From an uncultured bacterium (GTDB lineage: Bacteria > Muiribacteriota > Ozemobacteria > Ozemobacterales > Ozemobacteraceae), in contig CALEDQ010000030.1 in the NCBI GenBank assembly GCA_937949615.1, forward strand, positions 186,001-250,000: 64,000 nt of DNA, given 5' to 3'. Position 1 is the first letter of the stretch. The number at the start of each line of letters is the position of its first letter. The position numbers were made by a program, and so were the translations under genes. This document shows positions 17,909 to 25,931 of the stretch, in pieces. The notes beneath the pieces were generated by a model. The model did not search any database. It saw only the letters and a list, made by a program, of their open reading frames with translations, and was not told the origin of the DNA.

Positions 17909-19470
17909 AGTATTGCACCTCCAAGAAGCAGGGCACCGCCATTTATAGCAGTTCTGATGTATTCAGGCAGGTATAAGCCGAGAATTAGAGCCAGAGACAA
18001 CAACACAATCGGCGTCAGAAGCTGCAGAAATTCCTCATTGATTACAGAACCTGCGGCGGCAGAAGCTTCATGCTTATGATGTTTATCGTGTTTCAGATCA
18101 TGGGCTTTGTCGGCTACGGTGTGGTGATGATGTTCATCGGCGTGGTCATCGGGCCGGCGGCCGAGAGTCATCTGCATGACAATCGTCAGCATACCGATAA
18201 AAACGATCAGAAGAAAGAGGAGATAGAAGCCGGCCGTTGTCCAGCTGCGAGTCTGCAAAGCAGCTTTCAGAATCGAAAATTCGCTGATGAAGGTTCCGAA
18301 AGGTGGAGTCCCGGTTATTGCCAGGAAACCTGCAAGCCAGAGCATGCCGGTGAACGGCATCGATTTGAGCAGACCAGAGACCTCTTCGACTTTCTTGGTA
18401 TTGAAGGCCGACAAAATGTTGCCGGCGAGCAGAAACATCGGGGCCTTGATCAGTGAGTGGCAGATGGCATGCAGAAGGGCGCCGGCAATTGCAGATCCGC
18501 CGAGGCCGATACCGGTGGCAAGAATACCCATATGTTCAACGCTCGAATAGGCAAGCATTCTTTTGTAGTCAGGCTGATGCATGATAAAAATGCCAGAGAA
18601 CCCCATCGAAACGAGGCCGGCAATGATCAGCAATTCTGAAGCAAAGGCGGCAGTGGCGGGAATGGCCACACAGACCTGGTAGATTCTGAGAATGCCAAGA
18701 AAAGCACAATTAAGAAGAGCACCTGAAAGCATCGCGGAAACCGGCGACGGGGCTTCGCTGTGCGCGTCGGGCAGCCAGGTATGCATTGGTGCCAGACCCA
18801 TCTTGGTACCGTAACCGACAAGAAAGAAAATGAAGGCGACCTTCAGCCAACCGAGTTTCAAATAACCGGCAAACAGAACAAGGCCGGCGGGAGTGAAAAG
18901 CTGAACATGCTGGGTCGTCGTTTTGGCCAGAAAGAAAACACCCATCAGAGCGAGCGCGATGCCAACCGAACAGATGATCATGTATTTCCAGGCGGCTTCG
19001 AGAGAGCGACGGCTGCGATGATAATAGATAAGCGGAGTACTGGCGAGAGTTGTGGCTTCAATGCCGATCCACTGCAACCCGAAATGCATACTGAGAATCG
19101 CCAGGCTCATTGCCGCAAGAAACAATTGCATACATGCGACAAAAATCGCATTGCGGTTACGCAAAAACTGCCAGCCAGCAAGATCGGCACCGTCTGCATG
19201 CGGGTGCTTATCGAGATAAATCATCGAATAAACGGCTGAGCCGGTAAACAGAAGACTGGTGAGGGTAAGAAAGATTCGTGTCAGATGGTCGATCCCGAGC
19301 CAGATACCGTCAAGCTCGCCAGCAGAACCGTTGCATAGCTGCAGAGACATGTAGAGATGCAGAAAGGCGACGACGACCAGCAGATTCTTGCGCAGTCTTT
19401 CCGAGTCGATGAACAGAGAACACAGGCCACTGATGGCCGGAATAATGATAAGAGCCCAGGCGGTATTCAT
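17905..19470 (-). CDS. Ehr complex membrane subunit, HyfF/NuoN-like antiporter-type
   Basis: A 521-residue membrane protein of the Mrp/NuoL-M-N family with about 14 TM segments. The pattern HTWLPDAHSEAPSPVSAMLSG (around 215-240) is the family's conserved proton-channel region. Residues 441-474 form a cytoplasmic or periplasmic loop with runs of histidine, aspartate and lysine, unusual for this family; it may bind metal. The ATG overlaps the HyfE-like stop and is preceded by GGAGGT. It is one of two antiporter-like subunits here, which suggests two ion-pumping channels. Confidence 0.9.
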   Translation of the reverse strand: MNTAWALIIIPAISGLCSLFIDSERLRKNLLVVVAFLHLYMSLQLCNGSAGELDGIWLGIDHLTRIFLTLTSLLFTGSAVYSMIYLDKHPHADGADLAGWQFLRNRNAIFVACMQLFLAAMSLAILSMHFGLQWIGIEATTLASTPLIYYHRSRRSLEAAWKYMIICSVGIALALMGVFFLAKTTTQHVQLFTPAGLVLFAGYLKLGWLKVAFIFFLVGYGTKMGLAPMHTWLPDAHSEAPSPVSAMLSGALLNCAFLGILRIYQVCVAIPATAAFASELLIIAGLVSMGFSGIFIMHQPDYKRMLAYSSVEHMGILATGIGLGGSAIAGALLHAICHSLIKAPMFLLAGNILSAFNTKKVEEVSGLLKSMPFTGMLWLAGFLAITGTPPFGTFISEFSILKAALQTRSWTTAGFYLLFLLIVFIGMLTIVMQMTLGRRPDDHADEHHHHTVADKAHDLKHDKHHKHEASAAAGSVINEEFLQLLTPIVLLSLALILGLYLPEYIRTAINGGALLLGGAIL

Positions 19471-20141
19471 TCAGTGACCTCCTCATCGGGCGAAGCGGCA
19501 ATTTCGAGGTCGGACAGTTCATTGAAACGGTCGGCATCGAGGTGGTCGAATTCGCGGTCAATATGAAACAGCATGATACCCATCAGGAAAATGCCAACGA
19601 AGACGTCAAGCAGAATGCCGAGTTCAACCATTACAGAGAATTCGCTGCCAAGGCTGAGGCCGGCAGTAAAAACTCCGTTTTCAAGCACGAGAAAGCCGAG
19701 GGTCTGAGTAAGCGCCTTGCGCCGGGTTATCAGAAGCAGCAGGCCTGAAAAGACCAGATAAAACCCTGCAATCAGCGTAACCGGTGAAGGCACCGGCTCG
19801 GTGGCCTGCAGTTTGTCGACGATCCAGCCCGACACGGCCAGCAGAAAAAGCCCGAGAAGCATCGAGGCGCCAAAGCTGATGAAAGGCTCGATTTCGCGGC
19901 GGGTTCCCGAATCGACCATCGCCTTATTCAGCAGCCAGGGGAGCAGAATGCTTTTCAATGCGATGCTGGCCAGCGACAGAAAAATGAGGGCCAGCGACAG
20001 ATGACTGTCACCAGCGGCGGCCAGTGGCAGAATACCCAGCAGCAGCCCCTGAAAAGCGACCATTCTGATCGACATCAGCAAACGGCTTGAACCGAGCAGA
20101 AAAATACATGACAAGGCAAGAAGTGTAGCTATACTGTTCAT
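19467..20141 (-). CDS. Ehr complex membrane subunit, HyfE-like
   Basis: A protein of 224 residues with about seven hydrophobic segments, matching HyfE, which corresponds to a fusion of NuoK-like sequence with extra helices. The GTRREIEPFISFGASMLLG and LGFLVLENGVFTAGLSLG stretches are recognisable. The ATG at 20141 is preferred over TTG 20159. Its C-terminal tail is acidic and cytoplasmic. The gene overlaps the next one by 4 bp. Confidence 0.87.
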   Translation of the reverse strand: MNSIATLLALSCIFLLGSSRLLMSIRMVAFQGLLLGILPLAAAGDSHLSLALIFLSLASIALKSILLPWLLNKAMVDSGTRREIEPFISFGASMLLGLFLLAVSGWIVDKLQATEPVPSPVTLIAGFYLVFSGLLLLITRRKALTQTLGFLVLENGVFTAGLSLGSEFSVMVELGILLDVFVGIFLMGIMLFHIDREFDHLDADRFNELSDLEIAASPDEEVTE

Positions 20142-20145
20142 GGTT

Positions 20146-21066
20146 TCAGTTTCCTGCAATCTTCAGAATCAGGGCAATGATGGCGAGAGCACCTGAACCG
20201 ACAATGAATTTTGGAATATGAATCAGTCTGAGGCGGGCGATTGTCGATTCGACGCAGCCGATAATGACCGCGACCGCGCACATTCCGAGCATGAATACCG
20301 GAATATGCAGATATGATGGAACAGCGCCGGCAGTTATGGTCAGGCCGACCAGCAGACTCGAAAACAACCAGAGCTTGAGAGCAGAAGCGTATTCGATCAG
20401 TCCGAGATCTTTGCTGCTGTAATCGAGAATCATGACTTCATGGATCATGGTCAGTTCAAGATGCGTATTCGGGTCATCGACCGGAATTCTCGCGTTTTCG
20501 GTCAGCAGAACGATCATCCAGCTCACTGCAATCAACAGCATTATTGCGGGGTTCTGGCGCCAGAGTTCAGTCGAAAGACCGCTGAAAATACCGGAAAGGC
20601 TCAGATCACCTGTTTCATTGATCAAAACGAGCAGACCGCAGAAAAAAGCCGGTTCGGCAAGAGCGCTGTAGAGAACTTCACGGCTGGCACCCATTCCTTC
20701 AAAAGCTGAGCCGCGATCCATGGCCGCAATAACCATGAAGAAGCGGCCAATACCAAGCAGATAAGCCATCAGAATCACATCGCCAGCGAAGCGACAGCAG
20801 GCCTCACTGAAGAAAAAAGGCACCAGTAGAGCCGCTCCCAGTGTCGAAAAGAAAATCACGACAGGCGCAAGACGGGTAACCATGCTTGCGGTCTGACTAT
20901 AGGCCGCAGATTTTCTCATCAGCTTGGCAATATCATAATAAAGCTGCAGGACCGGCGGTCCCATTTTGCCGCCAAAAAAGGCTTTTACCTTGTTGATGAT
21001 ACCGGGCAGAGCCGGAGCGAGCAGAAGCGTCAGAATGAAAAATACGACAGAATGAATGCTGATCAT
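20146..21066 (-). CDS. Ehr complex membrane subunit, HyfC/NuoH-like
   Basis: A 306-residue membrane protein of the NuoH/HycD/HyfC family. It has about eight TM segments and the family region PVDDPNTHLELTMIHEVMILDYS, with conserved acidic residues near the quinone or ion pathway. The N-terminal GGKMGPPVLQLYYDIAKLMRK motif is diagnostic. This subunit links the redox module to the antiporter-like subunits. ATGA overlaps with the HyfB-like gene. Confidence 0.92.
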   Translation of the reverse strand: MISIHSVVFFILTLLLAPALPGIINKVKAFFGGKMGPPVLQLYYDIAKLMRKSAAYSQTASMVTRLAPVVIFFSTLGAALLVPFFFSEACCRFAGDVILMAYLLGIGRFFMVIAAMDRGSAFEGMGASREVLYSALAEPAFFCGLLVLINETGDLSLSGIFSGLSTELWRQNPAIMLLIAVSWMIVLLTENARIPVDDPNTHLELTMIHEVMILDYSSKDLGLIEYASALKLWLFSSLLVGLTITAGAVPSYLHIPVFMLGMCAVAVIIGCVESTIARLRLIHIPKFIVGSGALAIIALILKIAGN

Positions 21067-23048
21067 GCTGCCACCACCTTCCAGATCAGAAGTGCAAGAA
21101 GAACAATCGCCAGATAGCAGATATAGAGGTGCAGGCGCCCGTGCTGAAGCGCACGCAAAGGCACCATTGCCCGATCTATCAGTCCAAACAGGGGAACATA
21201 GAGATAGCGAAGCAGAGAGTCAGGGGCATCGGTTCTGAAGCTGGCACGTTCCGGGAAAAAGCCGGCAACCTTTTCGCCGTGACGATAGGGTCTGACAATG
21301 CTCGAAAAAACCTCGCTGACCGGCTGTGAAAAAGAAGAAGAAGTATATTGAATGCGCGCATCAGGGGCTGCGAAACCACAATCCCAGGTGCAGCGGTCGT
21401 TAACATCGCCACCACTGAAAAACCGACTGCGAAGCCTCCATACAAGAACAACAAACAGCATAAAAAAGAATGATATCGTTGCGGCAATCATTACCGGCTG
21501 AATGTTCAACATCGCATTTTCGGGAGTGAATGTCACCCCAGATGCGGCGGCAATCATGGATGCAACCCGAGCTACCGGAATAAGAATGAATGGCGAGAGC
21601 AGCGCCAGCAAAAAAATGACCAGAACGAGAATGGCCATTGGCAATCTGACAAGCCAGTCCGATTCCCTCGGCTCGACTTTTTTGTCACTGCGTGAGGCGC
21701 CGAGAAAAACCAGGCCAAAAGTCCGCGAAAAGGTTGCCATTGCCAGACCGCCGATCAACCCAAGCCCGGCCAGAATGACACCGGCAAGCAGCAGAGCAGA
21801 CGAGGTCCCCAGACGCGCCGCCTGCAACCCGGCGAGAAAAATCATGAATTCGCTGATAAAGCTGTTAAAAGGCGGCAGACCAGAGATTGCTGCGGCACCG
21901 ATACCAAAAAACATGGCAGTATATGGCATGGTTTTCGCGAGACCGCCCATCGCTTCGAGCTTTCTGGTTCCGGTGCCGAAGTAGGCGGCGCCAGAACCGA
22001 GAAAAAGCAGACCTTTGCAGGCTGCATGATTGAGAACATGCAGTAATGACCCGGTCAGCGCAGCAAAAGCCAGCGCAGGCACTTTCCAGATACCGGCCAA
22101 TATGGCGCAGCCAAGACCCATCATTATTATACCGGCGTTTTCCATACTGCTGTAGGCAATCACCTTTTTGAGGTCATGCTGCGCAAGAGCGGTGATCAGA
22201 GCGAAGACGCCGGTCAGCAGTCCGCCAAAAGCAAGTGCCCAGCCCCAGGATGCCGAATGAACCGGCAAAAACATCAGAACCCTGATCAACCCATAAAACC
22301 CCATCTTGCTCATCGCACCCGAAAGCACGGCTGAAACATGTGCGTCGGCAAATGCGTATGAATCGGGCATCCAGACGTGCAGAGGCAGCAAACCAACTTT
22401 GACACCGAAGCCAAACAGGGCGAGAAAGAAAACCAGCGATGCCGTTTCGGCAGAAACAGGGGTTCTGGTAAAACAGGCAAATTCAAATGACCCGCAATGG
22501 GCGCTGATAATGGCAAACATAATAAACAGGCCTGCGGTTCCAACATGACTGGCAACGAGAAAGCGCCAGGCGGCATTTCTGGCGGAGGCGATTTCGTCTC
22601 TGTGAATTATCAGAAAAAATGCGGCGACCGACATGATTTCCCAGGCCATGAGAAAAAGCACAGCATTGGCAGATGCGGTCAAAAACAGCATCGAAGCCAT
22701 CAACAGGCAGTAAAAAAACCAGTAGCCACCACATTCATGTTTGTCGTAGTGACTGGTTGCCGCAGCATACACAGCGGCCAGTGATCCAAGAACGATCACC
22801 GGCAACGAAAAGAAGGCCGAAACGGCATCGAGCTTCATGGTAGCTGCGCCCAGTGGCAGATTTAATACTATTTCTGCAGCCTGCCCGCCTGACATAAGAA
22901 TTTCAGTTGCCGGTATCAGAGCGAGGAGCCCGCCGCCAACGCAGGAGCCGGTGCCAATGACAACAGAAAGACTCTTCAGTCTTCCTGTCAGCCATGCCAG
23001 CAGGCCACCGACTGTAATCACCAGAATTGCCGTTACAAATTGCTGCAT
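21063..23048 (-). CDS. Ehr complex membrane subunit, HyfB/NuoL-like antiporter-type
   Basis: A protein of 661 residues, close to the usual HyfB length, with about 16 TM segments. The region LPLHVWMPDSYAFADAHVSAVLSG is the conserved antiporter motif, and KKVIAYSSMENAG follows as in NuoL/M. The ATG at 23048 has GAGGT at good spacing; a longer frame to 23177 would add a charged, untypical N-terminus. It is the first gene of the operon. No clear promoter was found upstream on the minus strand. Confidence 0.9.
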   Translation of the reverse strand: MQQFVTAILVITVGGLLAWLTGRLKSLSVVIGTGSCVGGGLLALIPATEILMSGGQAAEIVLNLPLGAATMKLDAVSAFFSLPVIVLGSLAAVYAAATSHYDKHECGGYWFFYCLLMASMLFLTASANAVLFLMAWEIMSVAAFFLIIHRDEIASARNAAWRFLVASHVGTAGLFIMFAIISAHCGSFEFACFTRTPVSAETASLVFFLALFGFGVKVGLLPLHVWMPDSYAFADAHVSAVLSGAMSKMGFYGLIRVLMFLPVHSASWGWALAFGGLLTGVFALITALAQHDLKKVIAYSSMENAGIIMMGLGCAILAGIWKVPALAFAALTGSLLHVLNHAACKGLLFLGSGAAYFGTGTRKLEAMGGLAKTMPYTAMFFGIGAAAISGLPPFNSFISEFMIFLAGLQAARLGTSSALLLAGVILAGLGLIGGLAMATFSRTFGLVFLGASRSDKKVEPRESDWLVRLPMAILVLVIFLLALLSPFILIPVARVASMIAAASGVTFTPENAMLNIQPVMIAATISFFFMLFVVLVWRLRSRFFSGGDVNDRCTWDCGFAAPDARIQYTSSSFSQPVSEVFSSIVRPYRHGEKVAGFFPERASFRTDAPDSLLRYLYVPLFGLIDRAMVPLRALQHGRLHLYICYLAIVLLALLIWKVVAA

Positions 23049-23373
23049 ACGTTTTACCTCAGCCTGTGTTTCAGTTGCATGAGCCTTTTTACGCCTGAAG
23101 GCATGCTTTTGCAAGTCTTTTGCTATTTTTTTCACTAAATTCATCATATTTCTCAGATCCGGTTGTACCGCATTCAAAATTTCACGGCAAAAAAAACCTT
23201 TTGTGAGTCTTGGAAATCTGAGTTTTTTCGGTTAGAATTGTTTTGTATCAATTAACCGTCCTGTTGAAACTGACATTTAATCTCTCAGTATTGATCAACG
23301 AAAAGCCCGTCAGAGTCAGCACGACAGACAAAAAGAGTATTGCATTGCCTCTCGCAGGAAAGGTGATCGAGTA
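23049..23373. other. 325-bp divergent intergenic region
   Basis: This AT-rich gap separates the Ehr operon (minus) from the secreted hydrolase (plus). It holds one good plus-strand promoter candidate at 23210-23238 and leaves a leader of about 130 nt before the GTG at 23374. I see no RNA gene or repeat in it and no convincing minus-strand promoter. Confidence 0.6.
23210..23238 (+). promoter_or_regulatory. Candidate sigma-70 promoter for the hydrolase-phaR unit
   Basis: TTGGAA (23210-23215) and TAGAAT (23233-23238) are 17 bp apart. The same -10 box at the same spacing occurs upstream of two other genes in this window. Confidence 0.58.
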
Positions 23374-24687
23374 GTGATTAATAATTCTATATCTGATTTC
23401 AGGCGATTTTTCTTCAGAAGCGCTTTTTTAAGCTTTCTCATTCTGCTGGTTTTGTTGCCGGCATTTGCCGGGGCAGCAGTACGTGTTGTCAGCGATGTTA
23501 CCGGCCGCGACAGCTCCCCCTGGGAGAGAATCGAACTTCTCGAAGATGATTCTCCGAATTTTGTCGCCGAACCATTTCATGTAAAAAGTCGCCAGAATCA
23601 CAGCATCATTCAGAAAGCCTTCGGCACCAACAAGCCGCATTCACGCAATGTTCTGCTGCATATTGCTCCGCGCTGGAACCGCGCGCAGCACAAAATACCG
23701 GTGCTTCTCGTTCACGGTGCCGGAGACAACGCCTGCAGAGGGTTCTGTCATCCTTATACTTTTGATATGCCTGAAAATGGCAATATCGACAAACCGGGCA
23801 TGATGCAGCATCTGGTTAAGAATGGTTTTTCGGTCTTCGCCGTTACCTTTTCACACCCGCATGGCGACAATTTTCTTCAGGCACAGCAGTTAGCCAATGC
23901 CATTGCCAGAATAAGAGAATTAACCGCAGCCGAAAAAGTTGATGTGATCTGCCACAGCAAAGGCGCCATGTCGGTGCGTATTTATGCTTCTGACCTCGGG
24001 GCCGAATATCCGCAATATTCATGGTTGACGCCATTCCGGAAGGATATCCGTAAAATCATCTTTGTCGCCTCGCCTCTGAAAGGTATCGATACTGCGTTCA
24101 GATATTACATGTATAATTTTACTGTAATGCAGCAGAAACTTGCCGCGCCGCTCGGTGCCCGCTCAATGGTCTGGCAGGGCATGTATGTCGAAACCGAATC
24201 TCATAACCGCCTGTTCCCGGGGCAGTATCAGATGCTTCACAACTGGGTTAAAGACGGCATTGACTTCAATTACCAGAGCATTACTGCAGACGCAAATGTT
24301 TCGCGCAACGCTCTCTATAATGGTGGTATCAGCGGCCTCCTGGTATCGGAAGGTATCGACCGTGCTATACAGGAAGCCGGAAATGTGATAAGCTCACTCA
24401 ACAGGAAAGGAATCGACCCTTCGGTAACCTGCCACATCCTGGCCGGAACCAAACAGGAAATTGACACTGTCAAGTTTTTCTGGCTTGAGTTTCCGGTCGG
24501 TGAATTCGCTGACAGCAGCGACGGAGTTCTGTTCCTGAAGAGCGCTGTTTATCAGAAAGGTCTGACAGCCCGTGGCGCCAGAGTGGCAAGTGTTAAAACG
24601 CTCGATACTCACCACGTCGGTCTGACTGTTCTGCCCGCTGCTCTTAATCACATTTCCGAGGTTTTGAGTGAAAGAAATTCTGATTAA
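23374..24687 (+). CDS. Secreted alpha/beta hydrolase (lipase/esterase-like)
   Basis: A 437-residue protein with a signal peptide ending near AFAGA. The alpha/beta-hydrolase pattern is visible: LLVHGAG (oxyanion region, about 112-118), the nucleophile elbow CHSKGAMS (the usual first glycine is Cys), and a possible catalytic His in LDTHHVGLTVL near the end. It resembles lipases or PHA-depolymerase-like hydrolases exported from the cytoplasm. Start is GTG 23374 with AGGAAAGG upstream. It overlaps the PhaR-like gene by 20 bp, so the two are likely coexpressed. The substrate cannot be told from sequence. Confidence 0.75.
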   Translation: MINNSISDFRRFFFRSAFLSFLILLVLLPAFAGAAVRVVSDVTGRDSSPWERIELLEDDSPNFVAEPFHVKSRQNHSIIQKAFGTNKPHSRNVLLHIAPRWNRAQHKIPVLLVHGAGDNACRGFCHPYTFDMPENGNIDKPGMMQHLVKNGFSVFAVTFSHPHGDNFLQAQQLANAIARIRELTAAEKVDVICHSKGAMSVRIYASDLGAEYPQYSWLTPFRKDIRKIIFVASPLKGIDTAFRYYMYNFTVMQQKLAAPLGARSMVWQGMYVETESHNRLFPGQYQMLHNWVKDGIDFNYQSITADANVSRNALYNGGISGLLVSEGIDRAIQEAGNVISSLNRKGIDPSVTCHILAGTKQEIDTVKFFWLEFPVGEFADSSDGVLFLKSAVYQKGLTARGARVASVKTLDTHHVGLTVLPAALNHISEVLSERNSD

Positions 24688-25252
24688 AAAATACGACAAT
24701 CGTCGTTTATACTGTGTCGAAGAAGCCCGTTATGTTTCACTGACAGAGATTCGTGAGTTTTTGCAGCGCGGCGACAAGGTGAAAGTCGTCGAAAAAACCA
24801 CCGGAAAAGACATCACCAAATATATTCTCATGCAGGTCATGCTCGAAGACCGCTATGAGCTGGTTCCTACCTATTTTTACCAGATGATGCTGCAGTCGCC
24901 GCCCGAGGCGATCGAGAATTTTTTCCAGCAGTTTTTTCCCTGGATGATGAGCATGTACAAAAACTACCAGGAAGGCAAGTTCTCGATGCCCGGCATGACG
25001 ATGCCAGGCATGCCGACGATGCCATCGATGCCATTTCAGAATCCATGGGTGCAGATGCAAAATCCGTTCCAGGGCATGAATCCATTCATGCAGACGCCAG
25101 TTTCACCGGCGCAAACCCAACAAACGCAGAGCCCTCCCAACGAAGCCTCTGCAAAAAAAAACGACAGCAATGCAGCAAAAAGAGATGACGACAAAATGGC
25201 CGAGATTCTCAAGCGCCTGCGCGAACTTGAAGAGAAGCTGCATTCAGACTGA
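24668..25252 (+). CDS. PhaR-like regulator with PHB-accumulation N-terminal domain
   Basis: A 194-residue protein. The N-terminal 65 residues (IKKYDNRRLYCVEEARYVSLTEI ... VVEKTTGKDITKYIL) match the PHA accumulation regulator DNA-binding domain of PhaR. The middle is a low-complexity part rich in Met, Pro and Gly (repeated MPGM/MPSM units), then Gln-rich linker and a C-terminal coiled coil (ILKRLRELEEKL). In known cases PhaR binds DNA and PHA granules, repressing phasin genes. No phaC or phasin gene is visible here. GTG start lies inside the hydrolase gene. A granule-surface role is a fair guess only. Confidence 0.8.
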   Translation: MKEILIKKYDNRRLYCVEEARYVSLTEIREFLQRGDKVKVVEKTTGKDITKYILMQVMLEDRYELVPTYFYQMMLQSPPEAIENFFQQFFPWMMSMYKNYQEGKFSMPGMTMPGMPTMPSMPFQNPWVQMQNPFQGMNPFMQTPVSPAQTQQTQSPPNEASAKKNDSNAAKRDDDKMAEILKRLRELEEKLHSD

Positions 25253-25256
25253 TTCA

Positions 25257-25272
25257 TGTTTCCTGTGAAACA
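25257..25272. other. parS-like palindrome
   Basis: The 16-mer TGTTTCCTGTGAAACA matches the widely conserved ParB-binding parS consensus TGTTTCACGTGAAACA at 14 of 16 positions, and the outer A/T pair extends the symmetry. It lies in the intergenic region just after the PhaR-like gene. No parA or parB gene is in the window. It could also be the foot of a short hairpin. Confidence 0.4.
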
Positions 25273-25290
25273 TTGAACAAACCATTCGAA

Positions 25291-25333
25291 TACAAGGCCT
25301 CCTTATTCAGGGGGCCTTTGTAATAATTTTTTT
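25291..25333 (+). terminator. Rho-independent terminator after the PhaR-like gene
   Basis: A GC-rich stem (TACAAGGCCTCC with GGGGGCCTTTGTA, one bulge) is followed by a short A/T stretch and seven T. It ends the hydrolase-phaR transcript. Confidence 0.8.
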
Positions 25334-25360
25334 ACAGAAACAGACTTAATCTGATATTAT
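25331..25360 (+). promoter_or_regulatory. Candidate promoter, possibly giving a leaderless transcript
   Basis: TTTACA (25331-25336) is 18 bp from TATTAT (25355-25360), which has TGA before it. The predicted start site falls at about the ATG at 25367, so the mRNA could lack a leader. Confidence 0.45.
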
Positions 25361-25366
25361 GAGGAT

Positions 25367-25929
25367 ATGAGGTATAAAAAGGTTGGGGTTCTACTGCTTT
25401 TTTTCTGGTCATTCTCACGATAATTCCGTCAACGGCCAAAGATAAAAAGCGCAACATGGCAATGTCTTTGCTCAATAAGGCACGTGCCGCCCATGAGAGC
25501 GGCAACCGTGAGCAGGCGCAGAATCTTCTGTTGAAGGCAAAATTCATCTGGAAAGACCTGCCGGACCCCGGATGGTCTTTGTCTTCTTACCATGAAACCG
25601 GGCAAAAAAAAATCTCGTCGAATCTGATCACCCGCGAATCAGGAAACGAACTTCTGTTCAATTTTCTTGCCAGTCCGACGGTACAAAAGCAGCGACTTCT
25701 TGAAGTGTACCTAAAAAAATACCCGGACGAAACCTCTATTCAGGAGCAATATCTCGCAAAAGCCAGACTCTCAGGGCTTTTAAAAGAATTTTCATCTGAT
25801 CAGGCTACGCAGACTGAATCCACCGACTTCTTAAATATAAAATATCTGGCGCTTTTGATAATTCTCTCGCTGACAATCTGGCAGGCAGCTATCGCCATCA
25901 GAGAAATCCGTACCGGCAACCGGAGGTAA
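25367..25929 (+). CDS. Small membrane-anchored helical (TPR-like) protein, frame broken at a T7 run
   Basis: The frame from ATG 25456 (157 residues) lacks a ribosome site and a signal peptide. Upstream, ATG 25367 starts MRYKKVGVLLLFF in another frame and hits a stop at 25421. One extra T in the T7 run (25398-25404) would join both frames into MRYKKVGVLLLFFLVILTIIPSTAKD, a textbook signal peptide, followed by the helical part. The rest shows a TPR-like helix pair (AAHESGNREQAQNLLLKAKFIW) and a C-terminal TM helix (LALLIILSLTIWQAAIAI). The frame break may be a sequencing error, a slippage site or a real mutation. The next gene begins 3 bp after its stop. Confidence 0.6.
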
Positions 25930-25931
25930 AC

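Noticed and set aside
15648..23048. A formate hydrogenlyase or group 4 NiFe hydrogenase
   Set aside because: The large subunit lacks all NiFe-binding cysteines and no formate dehydrogenase or maturation genes are nearby.
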